A stretch of 64,000 bases of DNA from Streptomyces endophytica (GCF_026153355.1 NZ_CP110636.1:6572001-6636000), one strand, 5' to 3'; positions 36,111 through 45,970 are shown, numbered from the stretch's first letter. The notes: generated by a model from the sequence alone, not told the origin. Numbers and translations are program-made.

Positions 36111-37432
36111 GTGACATCTCCACCGCCGCCCGACAGCCACCCCACCGGGCCGCCCACCGGCCCGCTCTCGGGCCGGCCGTCCGTCCCCCCGCACGAGCCG
36201 ACGCGGGTGGGCTCCGGCCCCGGGCGCCCCCAGCCGCAACCCAGCAGGCCGGAAGGGCCGCGGCCGCCGGGCGGCCGGGGCGGCGGCGGGGCGGTGGCTG
36301 GGGCGGCGGAACCGGGGGCGGCGGTCCCTGGTGGCGCTCCGCGCCCCGGGTCGCCATCGTGGCCGCGGCCGTCGTGGCGGCGGTGATCCTGACCATCGTC
36401 CTCACCCGGCCGGGCGGCGGCTCCGCCTCGGCCGAGCTGTTCGCCGAACCGGCCGGCTCGACCGGCCAGAACCCGGTCACCGCATCCACGGCGAACGAGT
36501 CCAGCCCTGCTCCCTCGATCCGCCCCATGAAGCCCTCCCAGGGCACCAACAGCCAGATCCCCGGCTCGATGCCGGGCCTCTACGGCGGCACCGAGCACAC
36601 CTCGAGCTGCGACGTCGAGAAGCAGATCAAGTATCTGGAGAGCCAGCCGGCGAAGCGGCAGGCGTTCGCCGGGGCGCTGGACAAGGCGCCCGGTGACGTC
36701 CCGTCGTACCTGCGGTCGATGACGCCCGTACAACTGGGTTACGACACCCGGGTCACCAACCACGGCTACAAGGACGGCAAGGCCTACGGCTTCCAGTCGG
36801 TCCTGCAGGCCGGCACCGCCGTCCTGGTGGACAGCTACGGGGTGCCGCGGGTGCGCTGCAAGTGCGGCAACCCGCTGACCGAGCCGGAGCCGCTGGCGCA
36901 GGGCGCCAAGACGACCGGCCAGACCTGGCCCGGCTACCAGCCCACCAACTCGGTCGTCGTCACGCCCGCCAATTCCGAGATCCAGGAATTCACCCTGCGC
37001 AACCCGAAGACCGGCCAGTGGTTCAAGCGGCCCAAGGGCGAGTCCGGCGTGACCGGGGACCACCCGTCGGCCCCGCCGAAGGAGACGCCCAGCGGCCCGC
37101 CGTCCTCGATGCGCCCGTCCGGGCCGCCCTCACCGGGCGAGACCGTACCGGGCTCCCCGACGACGGAACCCGGCACGCCGCCCTCCGGTGGTTCGTCACC
37201 GCCGGGGAGCAGTACCGGCAGCGGCTCCAGCTCCGAGGGCGGGACGCCGCCCGAGACACCGAGCGTCCCCAGTGAGGGCACGACCGGCGGCGAGTCGTCC
37301 ACGGGCGGCCAAACGCCCGGCGGGTCCACACCGGGTGGCTCCACACCGGGCGGATCGACCCCCGGTGGCGGATCGTCGGGCAACGAGTCCCATCCGAGCG
37401 GCGGCGGGGCGACGCCGGCCCCGGCCACCTGA
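36111..37432 (+). CDS. DUF6777-like membrane-anchored extracellular protein, frame broken near 36290
   Basis: The GTG follows AGAGGGAC and opens a Pro-rich cytoplasmic lead (V-T-S-P-P-P-P-D-S-H). One added G in the G4 run at 36288-36291 joins it to a Gly-rich linker, one membrane helix (V-A-I-V-A-A-A-V-V-A-A-V-I-L) and an extracellular domain of about 180 residues. That domain has a conserved L-Y-G-G-T near its start and C-K-C-G near its end. The C-terminal 130 residues are low-complexity Pro/Ser/Gly, with repeats of G-G-S-T-P. Without the extra G the N-terminus is lost. The function is unknown; the domain resembles DUF6777 of streptomycetes. Confidence 0.75.
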
Positions 37433-37606
37433 CGCGGCCGCACACCGCTCGATATCGAACCGTGTCCTGAAATTCCGGCACGGCGGACAACCTCCACAGC
37501 GGACACACCCTCTGCATAGGCGGCGGGTGCATGGGCAGCCTTGACGGTTCCCCCCTTTCCAGGGCCGGGCCCCGCCACTGTCAGCGTTCTGCTTTGGAGG
37601 GACCTC

Positions 37607-38782
37607 GTGCACGCCGCACTCCGCCGCCACCCCGCCCGGTTGATACCCGTTCTCGCCGCGGCGGGTCTGCTGACCGCGTGCGGCGGCGGCGCCGGCTCGA
37701 CGAAGGCCGACGAACCGCCGGCCAAGGTGACCGTCACACCGGCCGCGGGCAGCAAGGAAGCCAAGCTCGGCTCGGCGATATCCGTACGCGCCACCGGCGG
37801 CAAGCTGACCTCGGTCGACGTCAAGGACGACAAGGGCGGCACGGTCGACGGCCGGCTGTCCGGTGACGGTACGTCATGGACCTCCAACGGCAAGGTCAAG
37901 CCGGCGACGACCTACACCGTACGGACCCGGACCACCTCCGACCAGGGCCGCAAGGCCGCGGCCAGCTCGACCTTCAGCACCGAGAAGGCCGACAAGATCA
38001 ACAAGCTCACCAACACCCCGGGCGGCGGCCAGACCGTCGGCACCGGCATGCCGATATCGATACTCTTCGACCACCCGATATCCCAGGACCGGCGCGCCGA
38101 GATCGAGAAGGCGCTGAAGGTCAGCACCCAGCCGAAGGTCACCGGCGCCTGGGGCTGGGTCAAGGACTACTCCGGCAAGGACCGGATCGACTGGCGCCCC
38201 AAGGACTACTGGCCGACCGGCACCAAGGTCTCGGTGAAGGGCGCGCTGTCCGGCATCAACTCGGGCGACGCCGGCGGCTGGTTCGCCCGCGACTACAACT
38301 TCGGCTTCAGCATCGGCGCCGACCACAAGGCCGTCATCGACGTACCGGCGCACCGCCTGACGATGTACGAGAACGGCAAGAACGTCGGCACCATCACCGG
38401 CTCCGCCGGCTCCCCGGATGACCCGACCCGCGGCGGCGTGCACACCGTCCGCAGCAAGAACGCCGCCGAGACCATGGACTCCGCCACCATCGGCCACGGC
38501 AGCGAGTGGATGCTGGACTCGCAGTGGGTCACCCACCTCACCGCGTCCGGGACCTTCCTGCACTCCGCCCCGTGGAACAAGTCCCTCGGCGTGGTCAACA
38601 ACAGCCACGGCTGCTTCGGCATGACCACCTCGGACGCCAAGAAGGTCTACGACTTCCTGAGCATCGGCTCCACGGTCGAGGTGAAGGGCACCTCCAACCC
38701 CAACAAGACCGACGTGGGCAACGGCCTGGAGGTCTGGCAGGAGAGCTGGCAGCAGTGGCAGCAGCGGAGCGCCCTGAAGTAG
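37607..38782 (+). CDS. L,D-transpeptidase lipoprotein
   Basis: This 391-residue cell-wall enzyme makes 3-3 peptidoglycan cross-links. The N-terminus is a lipoprotein signal with lipobox L-L-T-A-C (Cys at about 25). Two Ig-like domains follow (about 40-140 and 145-245), then a YkuD catalytic domain at 250-370 with H-S-A-P and the catalytic Cys336 in N-N-S-H-G-C-F. This is the layout of mycobacterial LdtMt2. GTG follows GGAGG. It sits alone between a DUF6777-like gene and a strong terminator. Confidence 0.93.
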   Translation: MHAALRRHPARLIPVLAAAGLLTACGGGAGSTKADEPPAKVTVTPAAGSKEAKLGSAISVRATGGKLTSVDVKDDKGGTVDGRLSGDGTSWTSNGKVKPATTYTVRTRTTSDQGRKAAASSTFSTEKADKINKLTNTPGGGQTVGTGMPISILFDHPISQDRRAEIEKALKVSTQPKVTGAWGWVKDYSGKDRIDWRPKDYWPTGTKVSVKGALSGINSGDAGGWFARDYNFGFSIGADHKAVIDVPAHRLTMYENGKNVGTITGSAGSPDDPTRGGVHTVRSKNAAETMDSATIGHGSEWMLDSQWVTHLTASGTFLHSAPWNKSLGVVNNSHGCFGMTTSDAKKVYDFLSIGSTVEVKGTSNPNKTDVGNGLEVWQESWQQWQQRSALK

Positions 38783-38798
38783 CCCCGAGCGACACCGC

Positions 38799-38833
38799 GC
38801 CTTCCGGCCCAGGCACCGGCCGGGCCGGAAGGC
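38799..38833. terminator. Bidirectional terminator
   Basis: GCCTTCCGGCCC pairs perfectly with GGGCCGGAAGGC (12 bp, 11-base loop) between the convergent transpeptidase and aldo/keto reductase genes. Confidence 0.85.
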
Positions 38834-38840
38834 ACCCCGG

Positions 38841-39899
38841 TCAGCGGATCCCGTCGGCCGTACGGCGGTAGGTCGAGCGCCGGTCCTCGATGTCCGGCCA
38901 GCGGTCGCCGTAGACGGTGTCCAGGATGCCCGGCTCCCGGAGGAAGTCGTGCGGGAAGCCCAGCGGCACCGCGCTCACCCGGTCGAGCCGGGCCCGGGCG
39001 TCCGCGTCCAGCTCGACGCCGACGCTGGCGAGGTTGTCGGCGAGCTGGCTCTCCTTGGTGGCGCCGATGATCGGGATGATGTTGCCGGGCCGGCCGCGCA
39101 GCCAGGCCAGCGCCACCTGCGCCGGGCTCCAGCCGCCCTGTTCGGCGATCTCCAGCACCGCGTCGACGGTCTCGTCCACGTTGTGGTCACGGACGACCTC
39201 GGCATCGACCGTGGTGAGCCGGCCCTGTTCACCGCGGCGGTACTTGCCGGTGAGCTTGCCGGCCGCCAGCGGCGCCCAGGCCAGTACGGCCAGGTCGAAG
39301 GCGCGGGCCTGCGGCAGCAGTTCCCGCTCCGGGGTCCGCTCCAGCAGGTTGTAGCGCAGCTGCGAGCCCGCGAAGGCGGTCCAGCCGCGCAGTTCGGCGA
39401 GGGTGTTGGCCTGGGCGATCTCCCAGGCCGGCCAGTCCGAGACACCGACGTAGAGCACCTTGCCGGCCCGCACCACGTCGTCGAGCGCCCGCATGACCTC
39501 CTCGACCGGCGTGAAGTTGTCCCGGGCGTGCACCCACAGCACGTCGAGGTGGTCGGTCCGCAGCCGCGCGAGGCTGGCCTCGACCGAGCGGATCAGGTTC
39601 TTGCGGTGGTTGCCCGCCGCGTTCGCGTCGCCCTTGCGTGTGACGCAGGTGTACTTGCTCGCCAGGACGAAGGCGTCCCGGCGGCCCGCCAGGAGTTCCC
39701 CCAGCATCCGCTCGGAGGAGCCTTCGGTGTAGTTGTTGGCGGTGTCGAGGAAGTTGCCGCCCGCGTCGGCGTAGGCGTCCAGGATCCGGGCGCTGGTCTC
39801 CTTGGGGGTGCCCCAGCCCCATTCCTCGCCGAACGTCATCGTTCCCAGGCTCAGCTCGCTCACCCGCAGGCCGGTCCTGCCGAACAGTGTGTAGCGCAC
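38841..39899 (-). CDS. Aldo/keto reductase
   Basis: This 352-residue NADPH-dependent oxidoreductase of the AKR superfamily has a TIM-barrel fold. The catalytic tetrad is visible: Asp and Tyr in F-L-D-T-A-N-N-Y, Lys in L-A-S-K-Y, and His in L-W-V-H-A-R-D. The C-terminal cofactor motif is I-I-P-I-I-G-A-T-K. The start is GTG with GAAGGG upstream. The substrate cannot be told from sequence. It is transcribed alone, convergent with the transpeptidase. Confidence 0.92.
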   Translation of the reverse strand: MRYTLFGRTGLRVSELSLGTMTFGEEWGWGTPKETSARILDAYADAGGNFLDTANNYTEGSSERMLGELLAGRRDAFVLASKYTCVTRKGDANAAGNHRKNLIRSVEASLARLRTDHLDVLWVHARDNFTPVEEVMRALDDVVRAGKVLYVGVSDWPAWEIAQANTLAELRGWTAFAGSQLRYNLLERTPERELLPQARAFDLAVLAWAPLAAGKLTGKYRRGEQGRLTTVDAEVVRDHNVDETVDAVLEIAEQGGWSPAQVALAWLRGRPGNIIPIIGATKESQLADNLASVGVELDADARARLDRVSAVPLGFPHDFLREPGILDTVYGDRWPDIEDRRSTYRRTADGIR

Positions 39900-40076
39900 G
39901 TGGTTCCCTTCGGTCCGCTCTGGCCGGTTGTGGTCCGCACGTCACGCTAGGAGCTGGAGCGCACTTCAGGGCAAGTCACGGCGCGTACGGGCGCGCGCGT
40001 CACCGGACGCCGCCCCGGTGGGCGGTGCCGTGCCGGGGCGCCCGCGTGTGCCGCGGACGCCCCGTCGGGTGTTACG

Positions 40077-42134
40077 TCAGCCGGTGATGATCGCCGGGTC
40101 GCTGACGCCGACCTGGCCGTTCTCGACGTGGCCGGCGAACCGGCGCAGGAAGGCCTTGTCGGTGTCGGAGGTGACCGACAGGTCGTACCAGCGCTTGCTC
40201 GCCCGCAGGTCGATCTCCTGCTTGACGGTGGCGCCGGCGCGGACCGGGTAGGTCTGCGCGGCACCGCCGTAGGCGTTGGTGACGGTGAGGTGGGCGGTCG
40301 TGCTGCCGGGATTGGTCAGCGTGAGGACCAGGCGCCCGGTGGCCGCGTCATGACGGGCGGTCACCTCGGGGCCCTTCTTCTTGCCGTCGCCCTTGAAGGT
40401 GCGCAGGAAGCCGTTCGGCCCGAAGACGGACAGGTCGTAGACGCCCTTGGAGTAGGCGGTGTTCCAGGTGTCGGAGATCTTCTTGCCGGCCTCCGTGGTG
40501 TACGTCCAGGGGCCGTCGGTGCGGTTGCCCGCGGTGACGGTGAAGCAGGCGCCGGCCCGGGCGCCGGCGCTGAAGGTGAGCGTGAAGCGCCCGGTGGACG
40601 CGGTGCCGGCGCCGTCGACCAGCGGCGCGTACCGCAGCGGGCGGGACGGCCGGGAGCCGGGCTCCTGCTTGGGCAGCACGGGGTTGGCGGGCGGCTTGGG
40701 GACGTAGCTGTCGTGCCGGTCCCGGTCCGGCGGCTGGTAGCCGTCGGTGTCCGGCAGCGCGGCCGGCTTGGTGTTCTCCAGGGAGAAGTCGAAGGCCGAG
40801 GTCAGGTCGCCGCAGATGGCCCGCCGCCAGGGCGAGATGTTGGGCTCGTGCACCCCGAAGCGGCGCTCCAGGAACCGGATGATGGAGGTGTGGTCGAACG
40901 TCTCGGAGCAGACGTAACCACCGGTGCTCCAGGGCGAGACGACGAGCATCGGCACGCGCTGGCCGAGGCCGTAGGGGCCGGCCGAGTAGGTGGCGTTGCC
41001 GGAGAAGGAGTCGAGCGTGGTGTCCACGGTGGACAGGCCCTGTGCGGCGGAGGCCGGCGGGTAGGGCGGGACGACGTGGTCGAAGTACCCGTCGTTCTCG
41101 TCGTACGTGATGAACAGGGCGGTCTTGCTCCACACCTCGGGGTTGGAGGTGAGCGCGTCCAGGACCTGGGAGACGTACCAGGCGCCGTAGTTGGCGGGCC
41201 AGTTGGGGTGCTCGGAGAACGCCTCGGGGGCGGCGATCCAGGAGACCTGGGGCAGCTTGCCGGCCTTGACGTCGGCCTTGAGCCGGTCGAAGTAGCCGTC
41301 GCCCTGCTTGGCGTTGGTGCCGGTGCGGGCCTTGTCGTAGAGCGGGTCGCCGGGCTTGGCGTCGCGGTACTGGTTGAAGAAGAGCAGCGAGTTGTCGCCG
41401 TAGTTGCCGCGGTAGGCGTCGTCGATCCAGCCCCACTTGCCGTTGGCGTCCAGGCCGTCGCCGATGTCCTGGTAGACCTTCCAGGAAATCCCGGCCTTCT
41501 CCAGCCGCTCCGGGTACGTCGTCCAGCTGTAGCCGAGCTCTTCGTTGCCCAGGACCGGGCCGCCACCGGAGCCGTCGTTGCCGACGTGGCCGGAGAACAT
41601 GTAGTAACGGTTGGGGTCGGTGGCCCCGATGATCGAGCAGTGGTACGCGTCGCAGATGGTGAACGCGTCGGCCAGCGCGTAGTGGAACGGGATGTCCTTG
41701 CGGGTCAGATAGGCCATCGTGCCGGTGCCCTTGGCGGGGATCCAGCTGTCGTACTTGCCGTTGTTCCAGGCCTTGTGGCCGCCGGCCCAGTCGTGGTTGA
41801 GGCCCTCGATGAACTGCATGCCGAGGTTGTCGGCGTCGGGCTGGTACGGCAGGACGTCCTTGTCGCCGTCCGGCTGGTGCCACACGGACTTGCCGCTCTC
41901 CAGGATGACCGGGCGCGGATCGCCGAAGCCCCGGACGCCCTTCAGGGAGCCGAAGTAGTGGTCGAAGGATCGGTTCTCCTGCATGAGCACCACGACGTGC
42001 TCGATGTCCTTGATGGAGCCGGAGCTGCGGGTGGCGGGGATGGCGGCGGCCCGGGCGATGCTGCTGGACAGCGCCGAAACGCCCGCGGTGGCACCGGCGA
42101 TCTGGAGGAATCGCCGCCGATTGAGTTCAGCCAT
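40077..42134 (-). CDS. Tat-exported phosphocholine-specific phospholipase C
   Basis: This 685-residue enzyme of the PlcC/PlcN (phosphoesterase) family begins with a Tat signal N-R-R-R-F-L-Q-I-A-G and a cleavable Ala-rich stretch. The catalytic domain (about 40-480) shows V-V-V-L-M-Q-E-N-R-S-F-D-H-Y-F-G, the family nucleophile region, and F-I-T-Y-D-E-N-D-G-Y-F-D-H. Two DUF756-type C-terminal beta domains follow (about 520-590 and 600-680). It cleaves phosphatidylcholine or sphingomyelin outside the cell. Such genes are often induced by phosphate starvation. The ATG has only a weak ribosome site. Confidence 0.93.
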   Translation of the reverse strand: MAELNRRRFLQIAGATAGVSALSSSIARAAAIPATRSSGSIKDIEHVVVLMQENRSFDHYFGSLKGVRGFGDPRPVILESGKSVWHQPDGDKDVLPYQPDADNLGMQFIEGLNHDWAGGHKAWNNGKYDSWIPAKGTGTMAYLTRKDIPFHYALADAFTICDAYHCSIIGATDPNRYYMFSGHVGNDGSGGGPVLGNEELGYSWTTYPERLEKAGISWKVYQDIGDGLDANGKWGWIDDAYRGNYGDNSLLFFNQYRDAKPGDPLYDKARTGTNAKQGDGYFDRLKADVKAGKLPQVSWIAAPEAFSEHPNWPANYGAWYVSQVLDALTSNPEVWSKTALFITYDENDGYFDHVVPPYPPASAAQGLSTVDTTLDSFSGNATYSAGPYGLGQRVPMLVVSPWSTGGYVCSETFDHTSIIRFLERRFGVHEPNISPWRRAICGDLTSAFDFSLENTKPAALPDTDGYQPPDRDRHDSYVPKPPANPVLPKQEPGSRPSRPLRYAPLVDGAGTASTGRFTLTFSAGARAGACFTVTAGNRTDGPWTYTTEAGKKISDTWNTAYSKGVYDLSVFGPNGFLRTFKGDGKKKGPEVTARHDAATGRLVLTLTNPGSTTAHLTVTNAYGGAAQTYPVRAGATVKQEIDLRASKRWYDLSVTSDTDKAFLRRFAGHVENGQVGVSDPAIITG

Positions 42135-42178
42135 GAGTCTGAGGACCTCGCGATATGGGGGGGCTGGGGAATGGGGGC

Positions 42179-42214
42179 GGTGCTGTTCGGTTGTGTGAGG
42201 TGCTGTGCGGTGAC
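42179..42214 (-). promoter_or_regulatory. Direct repeats upstream of phospholipase C
   Basis: On the minus strand ACAGCACC occurs twice, 20 bp apart, and CACC also recurs at 10 bp (GTCACCGCACAGCACCTCAC). The site is 45-80 bp before the start codon. It resembles a degenerate PHO box, but the spacing is 10 rather than 11 bp, so PhoP control is only a suggestion. Confidence 0.25.
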
Positions 42215-42403
42215 AGCGTCAGCAGAGTGTTCCAAGAGGAACGAGCGTCAGGGAAGGGGGGGTGTCCCATGTGTGACGGATCGCCGTACGAACAGCGAAC
42301 TCCCTGGTCGGAGCGGTCGGGAGGGAGGGGCGCGGGGCCCGCTCGGTGACCTGGGCCGGTGGCCGCCCGGCGCGTACCGGGATCCGGGCGGCCACCGGGT
42401 GGG

Positions 42404-43699
42404 TCAGCCCGGCACCACCGCCGGGCCACCGTGGCGGGTCAGCCGCCCGGTGCGGTGCAGACCGAGGAGGGCCGCGCCGCACGCCAGACCCAGCGCGGGC
42501 AGGACGAGCCAGGGCAGTGCGGGCAGTCCGGCCGACCGGGAGGCGTCCAGGGCGGCACCGGTCAGCAGGTTGCCCAGGGTTATCCCGATCCCGCAGAAGG
42601 TGTTGTAGAGCCCGTAATGGGTGGCGACGAGGCGGTCACCGGACAGCCGGACGATGGTGTCCATCTCGAACGGGTAGGTGATCATCGTGCCGACCGCGAG
42701 CAGCAGCGCGGACAGCGCCGGCGGGACGGCCGCGAGCGCCCAGCGCCCGGGGCCGGCGTCCGGGACCGGCAGCGCGGTGGCGGCCAGCAGGGGCAGGAAC
42801 GCCAGCGCCATGGTGAGCAGGCCCCACGCGAGCGCCCGGCCGGCCGGCATCCGGGCCCTGCACCAGCGGGTCACCCGGGTCTGCCCGAGGATCGTGCTCA
42901 GCCCCGAGACGGCGAACAGCGCGGCCACCGCCGCGGTGCCGAACGGGCCCTCGCCGCCCAGCCGTTTCACCTCCAGCGGCAGCGCCAGGTAGACCTGGAA
43001 GGACAGCACGTACGAGCCGGTCATGGCGGCGGAGAAGAGCAGGAACGGCCGGTTGGCCAGGACGCCCCGCCACTGCGCGAGCACACCGGTGTGCCGGCCG
43101 GCGGCGCGCTCCCGTTCCGCCCGGCCGCCGCGGGCCGGCAGCGCACGGATCTGCACGACGCTCAGCAGCGCGAAGACCCCCGCCGCCACCAGGCAGGTGA
43201 CCCGGAAGCCGGCTCCGGTCAGCACCATGCCGACCAGCGGGCCGAGCAGGATCCCCGCCTGGTAGAAGACGTTGAAGAGGGCGAACGCCTCCAGCCTGCG
43301 GTCCCCCGTCGCCGCCGCCAGGTACGCCCGGACCGCCGGGTTGAACAGCGCCCCGGCCAGCCCGGTCGCCGCGGAGGCCGCGAGCAGCGCGGGCAGCGAG
43401 TCCACCAGTCCGAGGGTCGCGAAGCCCAGCGTGCGCAGCACGCAGCCGGCCACGATCAGCGGCTTGTAGCCGAACCGGTCGGCCAGTGTGCCGCCGACCA
43501 GGAACATCCCCTGCTGGCTGAAGTTGCGTACCCCCAGCACCAGTCCGACCAGCCAGCCGGCCAGTCCGAGCGTCCCGGACAGATGCGCGGCCAGATAGGG
43601 CATCAGCATGTAGAAGCCCAGGTTGATGGTGAACTGATTGACCATCAGCAGCTGGGCGCTGCGCTCGTAGGAACGCAGCTGGGCGAGCGTGCCCTTCAC
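42404..43699 (-). CDS. MFS transporter coupled to PLP enzyme
   Basis: This 431-residue major facilitator protein has twelve membrane helices. The helix 2-3 loop motif G-G-T-L-A-D-R-F-G-Y-K is typical of drug/metabolite exporters. The GTG start overlaps the stop codon of the upstream PLP enzyme (GTGA), so the two are translated together. This suggests it exports a product of that enzyme, possibly an amino acid derivative. Resistance or siderophore export are alternatives. Confidence 0.88.
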   Translation of the reverse strand: MKGTLAQLRSYERSAQLLMVNQFTINLGFYMLMPYLAAHLSGTLGLAGWLVGLVLGVRNFSQQGMFLVGGTLADRFGYKPLIVAGCVLRTLGFATLGLVDSLPALLAASAATGLAGALFNPAVRAYLAAATGDRRLEAFALFNVFYQAGILLGPLVGMVLTGAGFRVTCLVAAGVFALLSVVQIRALPARGGRAERERAAGRHTGVLAQWRGVLANRPFLLFSAAMTGSYVLSFQVYLALPLEVKRLGGEGPFGTAAVAALFAVSGLSTILGQTRVTRWCRARMPAGRALAWGLLTMALAFLPLLAATALPVPDAGPGRWALAAVPPALSALLLAVGTMITYPFEMDTIVRLSGDRLVATHYGLYNTFCGIGITLGNLLTGAALDASRSAGLPALPWLVLPALGLACGAALLGLHRTGRLTRHGGPAVVPG

Positions 43700-44874
43700 C
43701 GGACCACCTCCGGCGCCCCGGGCAGCCCGCCGAGCGGATCGACGACCGCGGTGCACCGGCTCCAGGCCGTCACCTCCCGTTCCCCCGGCCGGTGCAGCGT
43801 CTGGGGCCCGTCCGCCGGCGGGGCGTCGAGCAGCCCGTGGGCCGCGCAGTACTCGTCGTCGTAGACCGTGCTCAGATAGCGCTGCGGTCCGTCCGGGAAG
43901 ACGGCCGCGATACGGGTGCCGGGCGGCTCGGTCCGGGCGAGCCAGCCGGCGACCAGCGCCACCGCGCCGACGCTCCAGCCGCCGGTGGCGTAGTGCGAGG
44001 AGGCCAGCTTGCGGCAGGTCCACACCGCCTCGCCCGGTGCGACCCAGTGCACCTCGCTGAACTGGTCGTAGGCGACGTTGCGCGGGTGGATGCTGGAGCC
44101 CAGCCCGCGCATCAGCCGGGGCCGGGCGGGCTGGCCGAAGATGGTCGAGCCGATGGTGTCGACGCCGACCAGCCGCAGGTCCGGGTAGAGCTGGCGCAGG
44201 ACCCGGGAGACGCCGGCGGAGTGCCCGCCGGTGCCCACGCTGCACACCAGGACGTCGATGTGGCCCAGCTGGCCGGCGAGTTCGAGGGCGAGCGGCAGGT
44301 AGGCGGTGGTGTTGTCGGGGTTGTGGTACTGGTCGGGGCACCAGGAGCCGGGGTGGGTGGCGAGCAGTTGGGCGACCCGGTCGCGGCGGGCCTGCTGCCA
44401 GCCGCCGGTGGGATGCGGTTCGGCGACCAGCTCGACGTGTGCGCCGTAGGCGGTCAGCAGCCGGGTCATCGAGGGTTCCAGACCGGGGTCGGTGACCAGG
44501 CTGACCGGGTGGCCGTGGACCATTCCGGCGAGCGCCAGGCCGAGGCCGAGGGTGCCGCTGGTGGATTCGATGATCCGGGCGCCGGGCCGCAACTCGCCGC
44601 GGGCCCGGGCGCGTTCGACCATGTGCAGGCCCGGCCGGTCCTTGATGCCGCCCGGGTTGCGGCCTTCGAGCTTGGCCCAGAAGCCGCGGCCGGGCGGGGT
44701 GAGCGGCTCGGAGACGTACAGCACGGGGGTGTTGCCCACCAGGCCGGGGATGCCGGCGGCGGGGGCGGCCGGGCTCCACGCGCGGGCCGGGGCGGGGATC
44801 GGGACCCGGGCCGCGGGTCCGGGTTCGGGGTGGCCGTGGAGTCCGTGGCCGGTGGTCGTGGGAAGAGGGTGCAT
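43696..44874 (-). CDS. Cysteine synthase-like PLP enzyme (SbnA/CBS type)
   Basis: This 392-residue fold-type II PLP enzyme has an N-terminal Pro/Ala-rich extension of about 40 residues. The motif G-N-T-P-V then leads to the cofactor lysine in N-P-G-G-I-K-D-R. The phosphate loop is S-V-G-T-G-G-H-S-A-G. It is longer than housekeeping CysK and lacks its usual N-P-x-x-S-V-K-D. The altered lysine loop and C-terminal segment fit specialised members, such as SbnA that makes a 2,3-diaminopropionate precursor. The real substrate is unknown. It forms an operon with the MFS exporter, and the ATG has only a weak ribosome site. Confidence 0.8.
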   Translation of the reverse strand: MHPLPTTTGHGLHGHPEPGPAARVPIPAPARAWSPAAPAAGIPGLVGNTPVLYVSEPLTPPGRGFWAKLEGRNPGGIKDRPGLHMVERARARGELRPGARIIESTSGTLGLGLALAGMVHGHPVSLVTDPGLEPSMTRLLTAYGAHVELVAEPHPTGGWQQARRDRVAQLLATHPGSWCPDQYHNPDNTTAYLPLALELAGQLGHIDVLVCSVGTGGHSAGVSRVLRQLYPDLRLVGVDTIGSTIFGQPARPRLMRGLGSSIHPRNVAYDQFSEVHWVAPGEAVWTCRKLASSHYATGGWSVGAVALVAGWLARTEPPGTRIAAVFPDGPQRYLSTVYDDEYCAAHGLLDAPPADGPQTLHRPGEREVTAWSRCTAVVDPLGGLPGAPEVVR

Positions 44875-44953
44875 GACTCACTCGCGTTCGGTGTGCGGAG
44901 GACAGGGACGCTCGTCCCGCGCCGGCACGGGAGGCCGGCGCGGCCACGGGCTC

Positions 44954-45436
44954 CTATCTCCGGCACCGGCACAGGGCGTGCAGGGTCGCCCGGCCGCCCC
45001 GCTCCGTCCCGGGCCGGGCGTCCGCCCGTTCCGCGGTGGCCGGTTGGGCGCCCGCCGCGCACAGCGCTCTCCCGAGGACACCGGGCAGCGCGGCGGCCGT
45101 CGGCGCGCCCGCGGCGGTACGTCCCTGGGGGACCTGACCGGACGGCCCCGGCAGGCACGTGTCGGCCGCGTGCCCGCCGCCCTCCCCCGCTTCCGCCGGC
45201 GGCCGGGCCACCAGGGGCACGGACGGTCCCGGCGCGGCGGCGACCGCCCGGGGACCGGCCGCATGGTGGTGCCCGCCCACACCGGTGGCACAGGGGAAAA
45301 GCACCGACAGCAGGCCGACGCACAGCAGCACCAGTGGTGTCAGCCGGAGCGGAACGCGGGGCGGTGCGGGGGACGGTGTGCGGGACCGCGTGCGGGAGGT
45401 CGGCAGGCGGAACGGGACGAGGGCGCGGCAGGGCAC
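44954..45436 (-). CDS. Small secreted or membrane Cys/His protein
   Basis: The 160-residue product has one hydrophobic segment at about 33-50, then G-H-H-H-A-A and a low-complexity Ala/Pro/Gly region with several Cys. GTG follows ACGGAGG, a convincing site. It resembles the DUF6153-type exported proteins of Streptomyces, which have a TM, a His cluster and a Cys tail. The function is unknown; metal binding is possible. Confidence 0.55.
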   Translation of the reverse strand: MPCRALVPFRLPTSRTRSRTPSPAPPRVPLRLTPLVLLCVGLLSVLFPCATGVGGHHHAAGPRAVAAAPGPSVPLVARPPAEAGEGGGHAADTCLPGPSGQVPQGRTAAGAPTAAALPGVLGRALCAAGAQPATAERADARPGTERGGRATLHALCRCRR

Positions 45437-45535
45437 GGGGCCTCCGTAGGGCTGCCGCCGCGACGCGGCCGGAGCGGGCGCTCAGGGCCGCGGGCAGGCG
45501 GGAACGGCAGGGCTGGGTCCGGAAGTGGCCGGAAT

Positions 45536-45970
45536 CTAGACCTGCTGCACCACGGAGACGGGGGTGCCGCTCGGCGGCGATAGGGCGGACGGGGTGCCGG
45601 GAAGACGGCCGCAGCGGACCGGTACCGGCGCGGGCCGGGCCGGGCCGGTCAGCGGGCGGGCACACGGGGGCGCCACCGGGCCGCCCTGCTGGGGCTGGCC
45701 GGCGAGGCAGAGCTCGTCGGAGTGGTGGCCGCCGGGGTCGTGCCGGTGCTCCGCGGGCCCGGCGTCCTCGGGGGCGAGCCAGGCGCCGGGGCCGGCGGCC
45801 GCGGAGGCCGCGACCGGAACGGCGCTCACCGGATGGCCCTCGGGGCTCTCCGCCCGCGCACCGTGGGCGACGAGCACGCCGAGCAGCAGCGCGGCCAGCC
45901 ACAGCAGCGGGAACGGGACCGCCGAAGGGCGGTGCCGTCGCGCGCCGTTGAGGCTCCGGGCCGTTGCCAT
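45536..45970 (-). CDS. Second small secreted or membrane Cys/His protein
   Basis: This 144-residue protein has a basic N-terminus, one hydrophobic segment (V-P-F-P-L-L-W-L-A-A-L-L-L-G-V-L-V) and then E-H-R-H-D-P-G-G-H-H-S and two Cys. It looks like a paralogue of the neighbour in layout: TM, His cluster and Pro-rich tail with Cys. No strong ribosome site precedes the ATG. A frame disruption upstream makes the preceding ATP-binding gene run into this ORF; they are separate genes. Confidence 0.5.
   Translation of the reverse strand: MATARSLNGARRHRPSAVPFPLLWLAALLLGVLVAHGARAESPEGHPVSAVPVAASAAAGPGAWLAPEDAGPAEHRHDPGGHHSDELCLAGQPQQGGPVAPPCARPLTGPARPAPVPVRCGRLPGTPSALSPPSGTPVSVVQQV

Noticed and set aside
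42179..42214. True PHO box before phospholipase C
   Set aside because: The repeats are spaced 10 and 20 bp, not 11, and the G-T-T-C-A-C core is degenerate. I kept it only as a low-confidence repeat.
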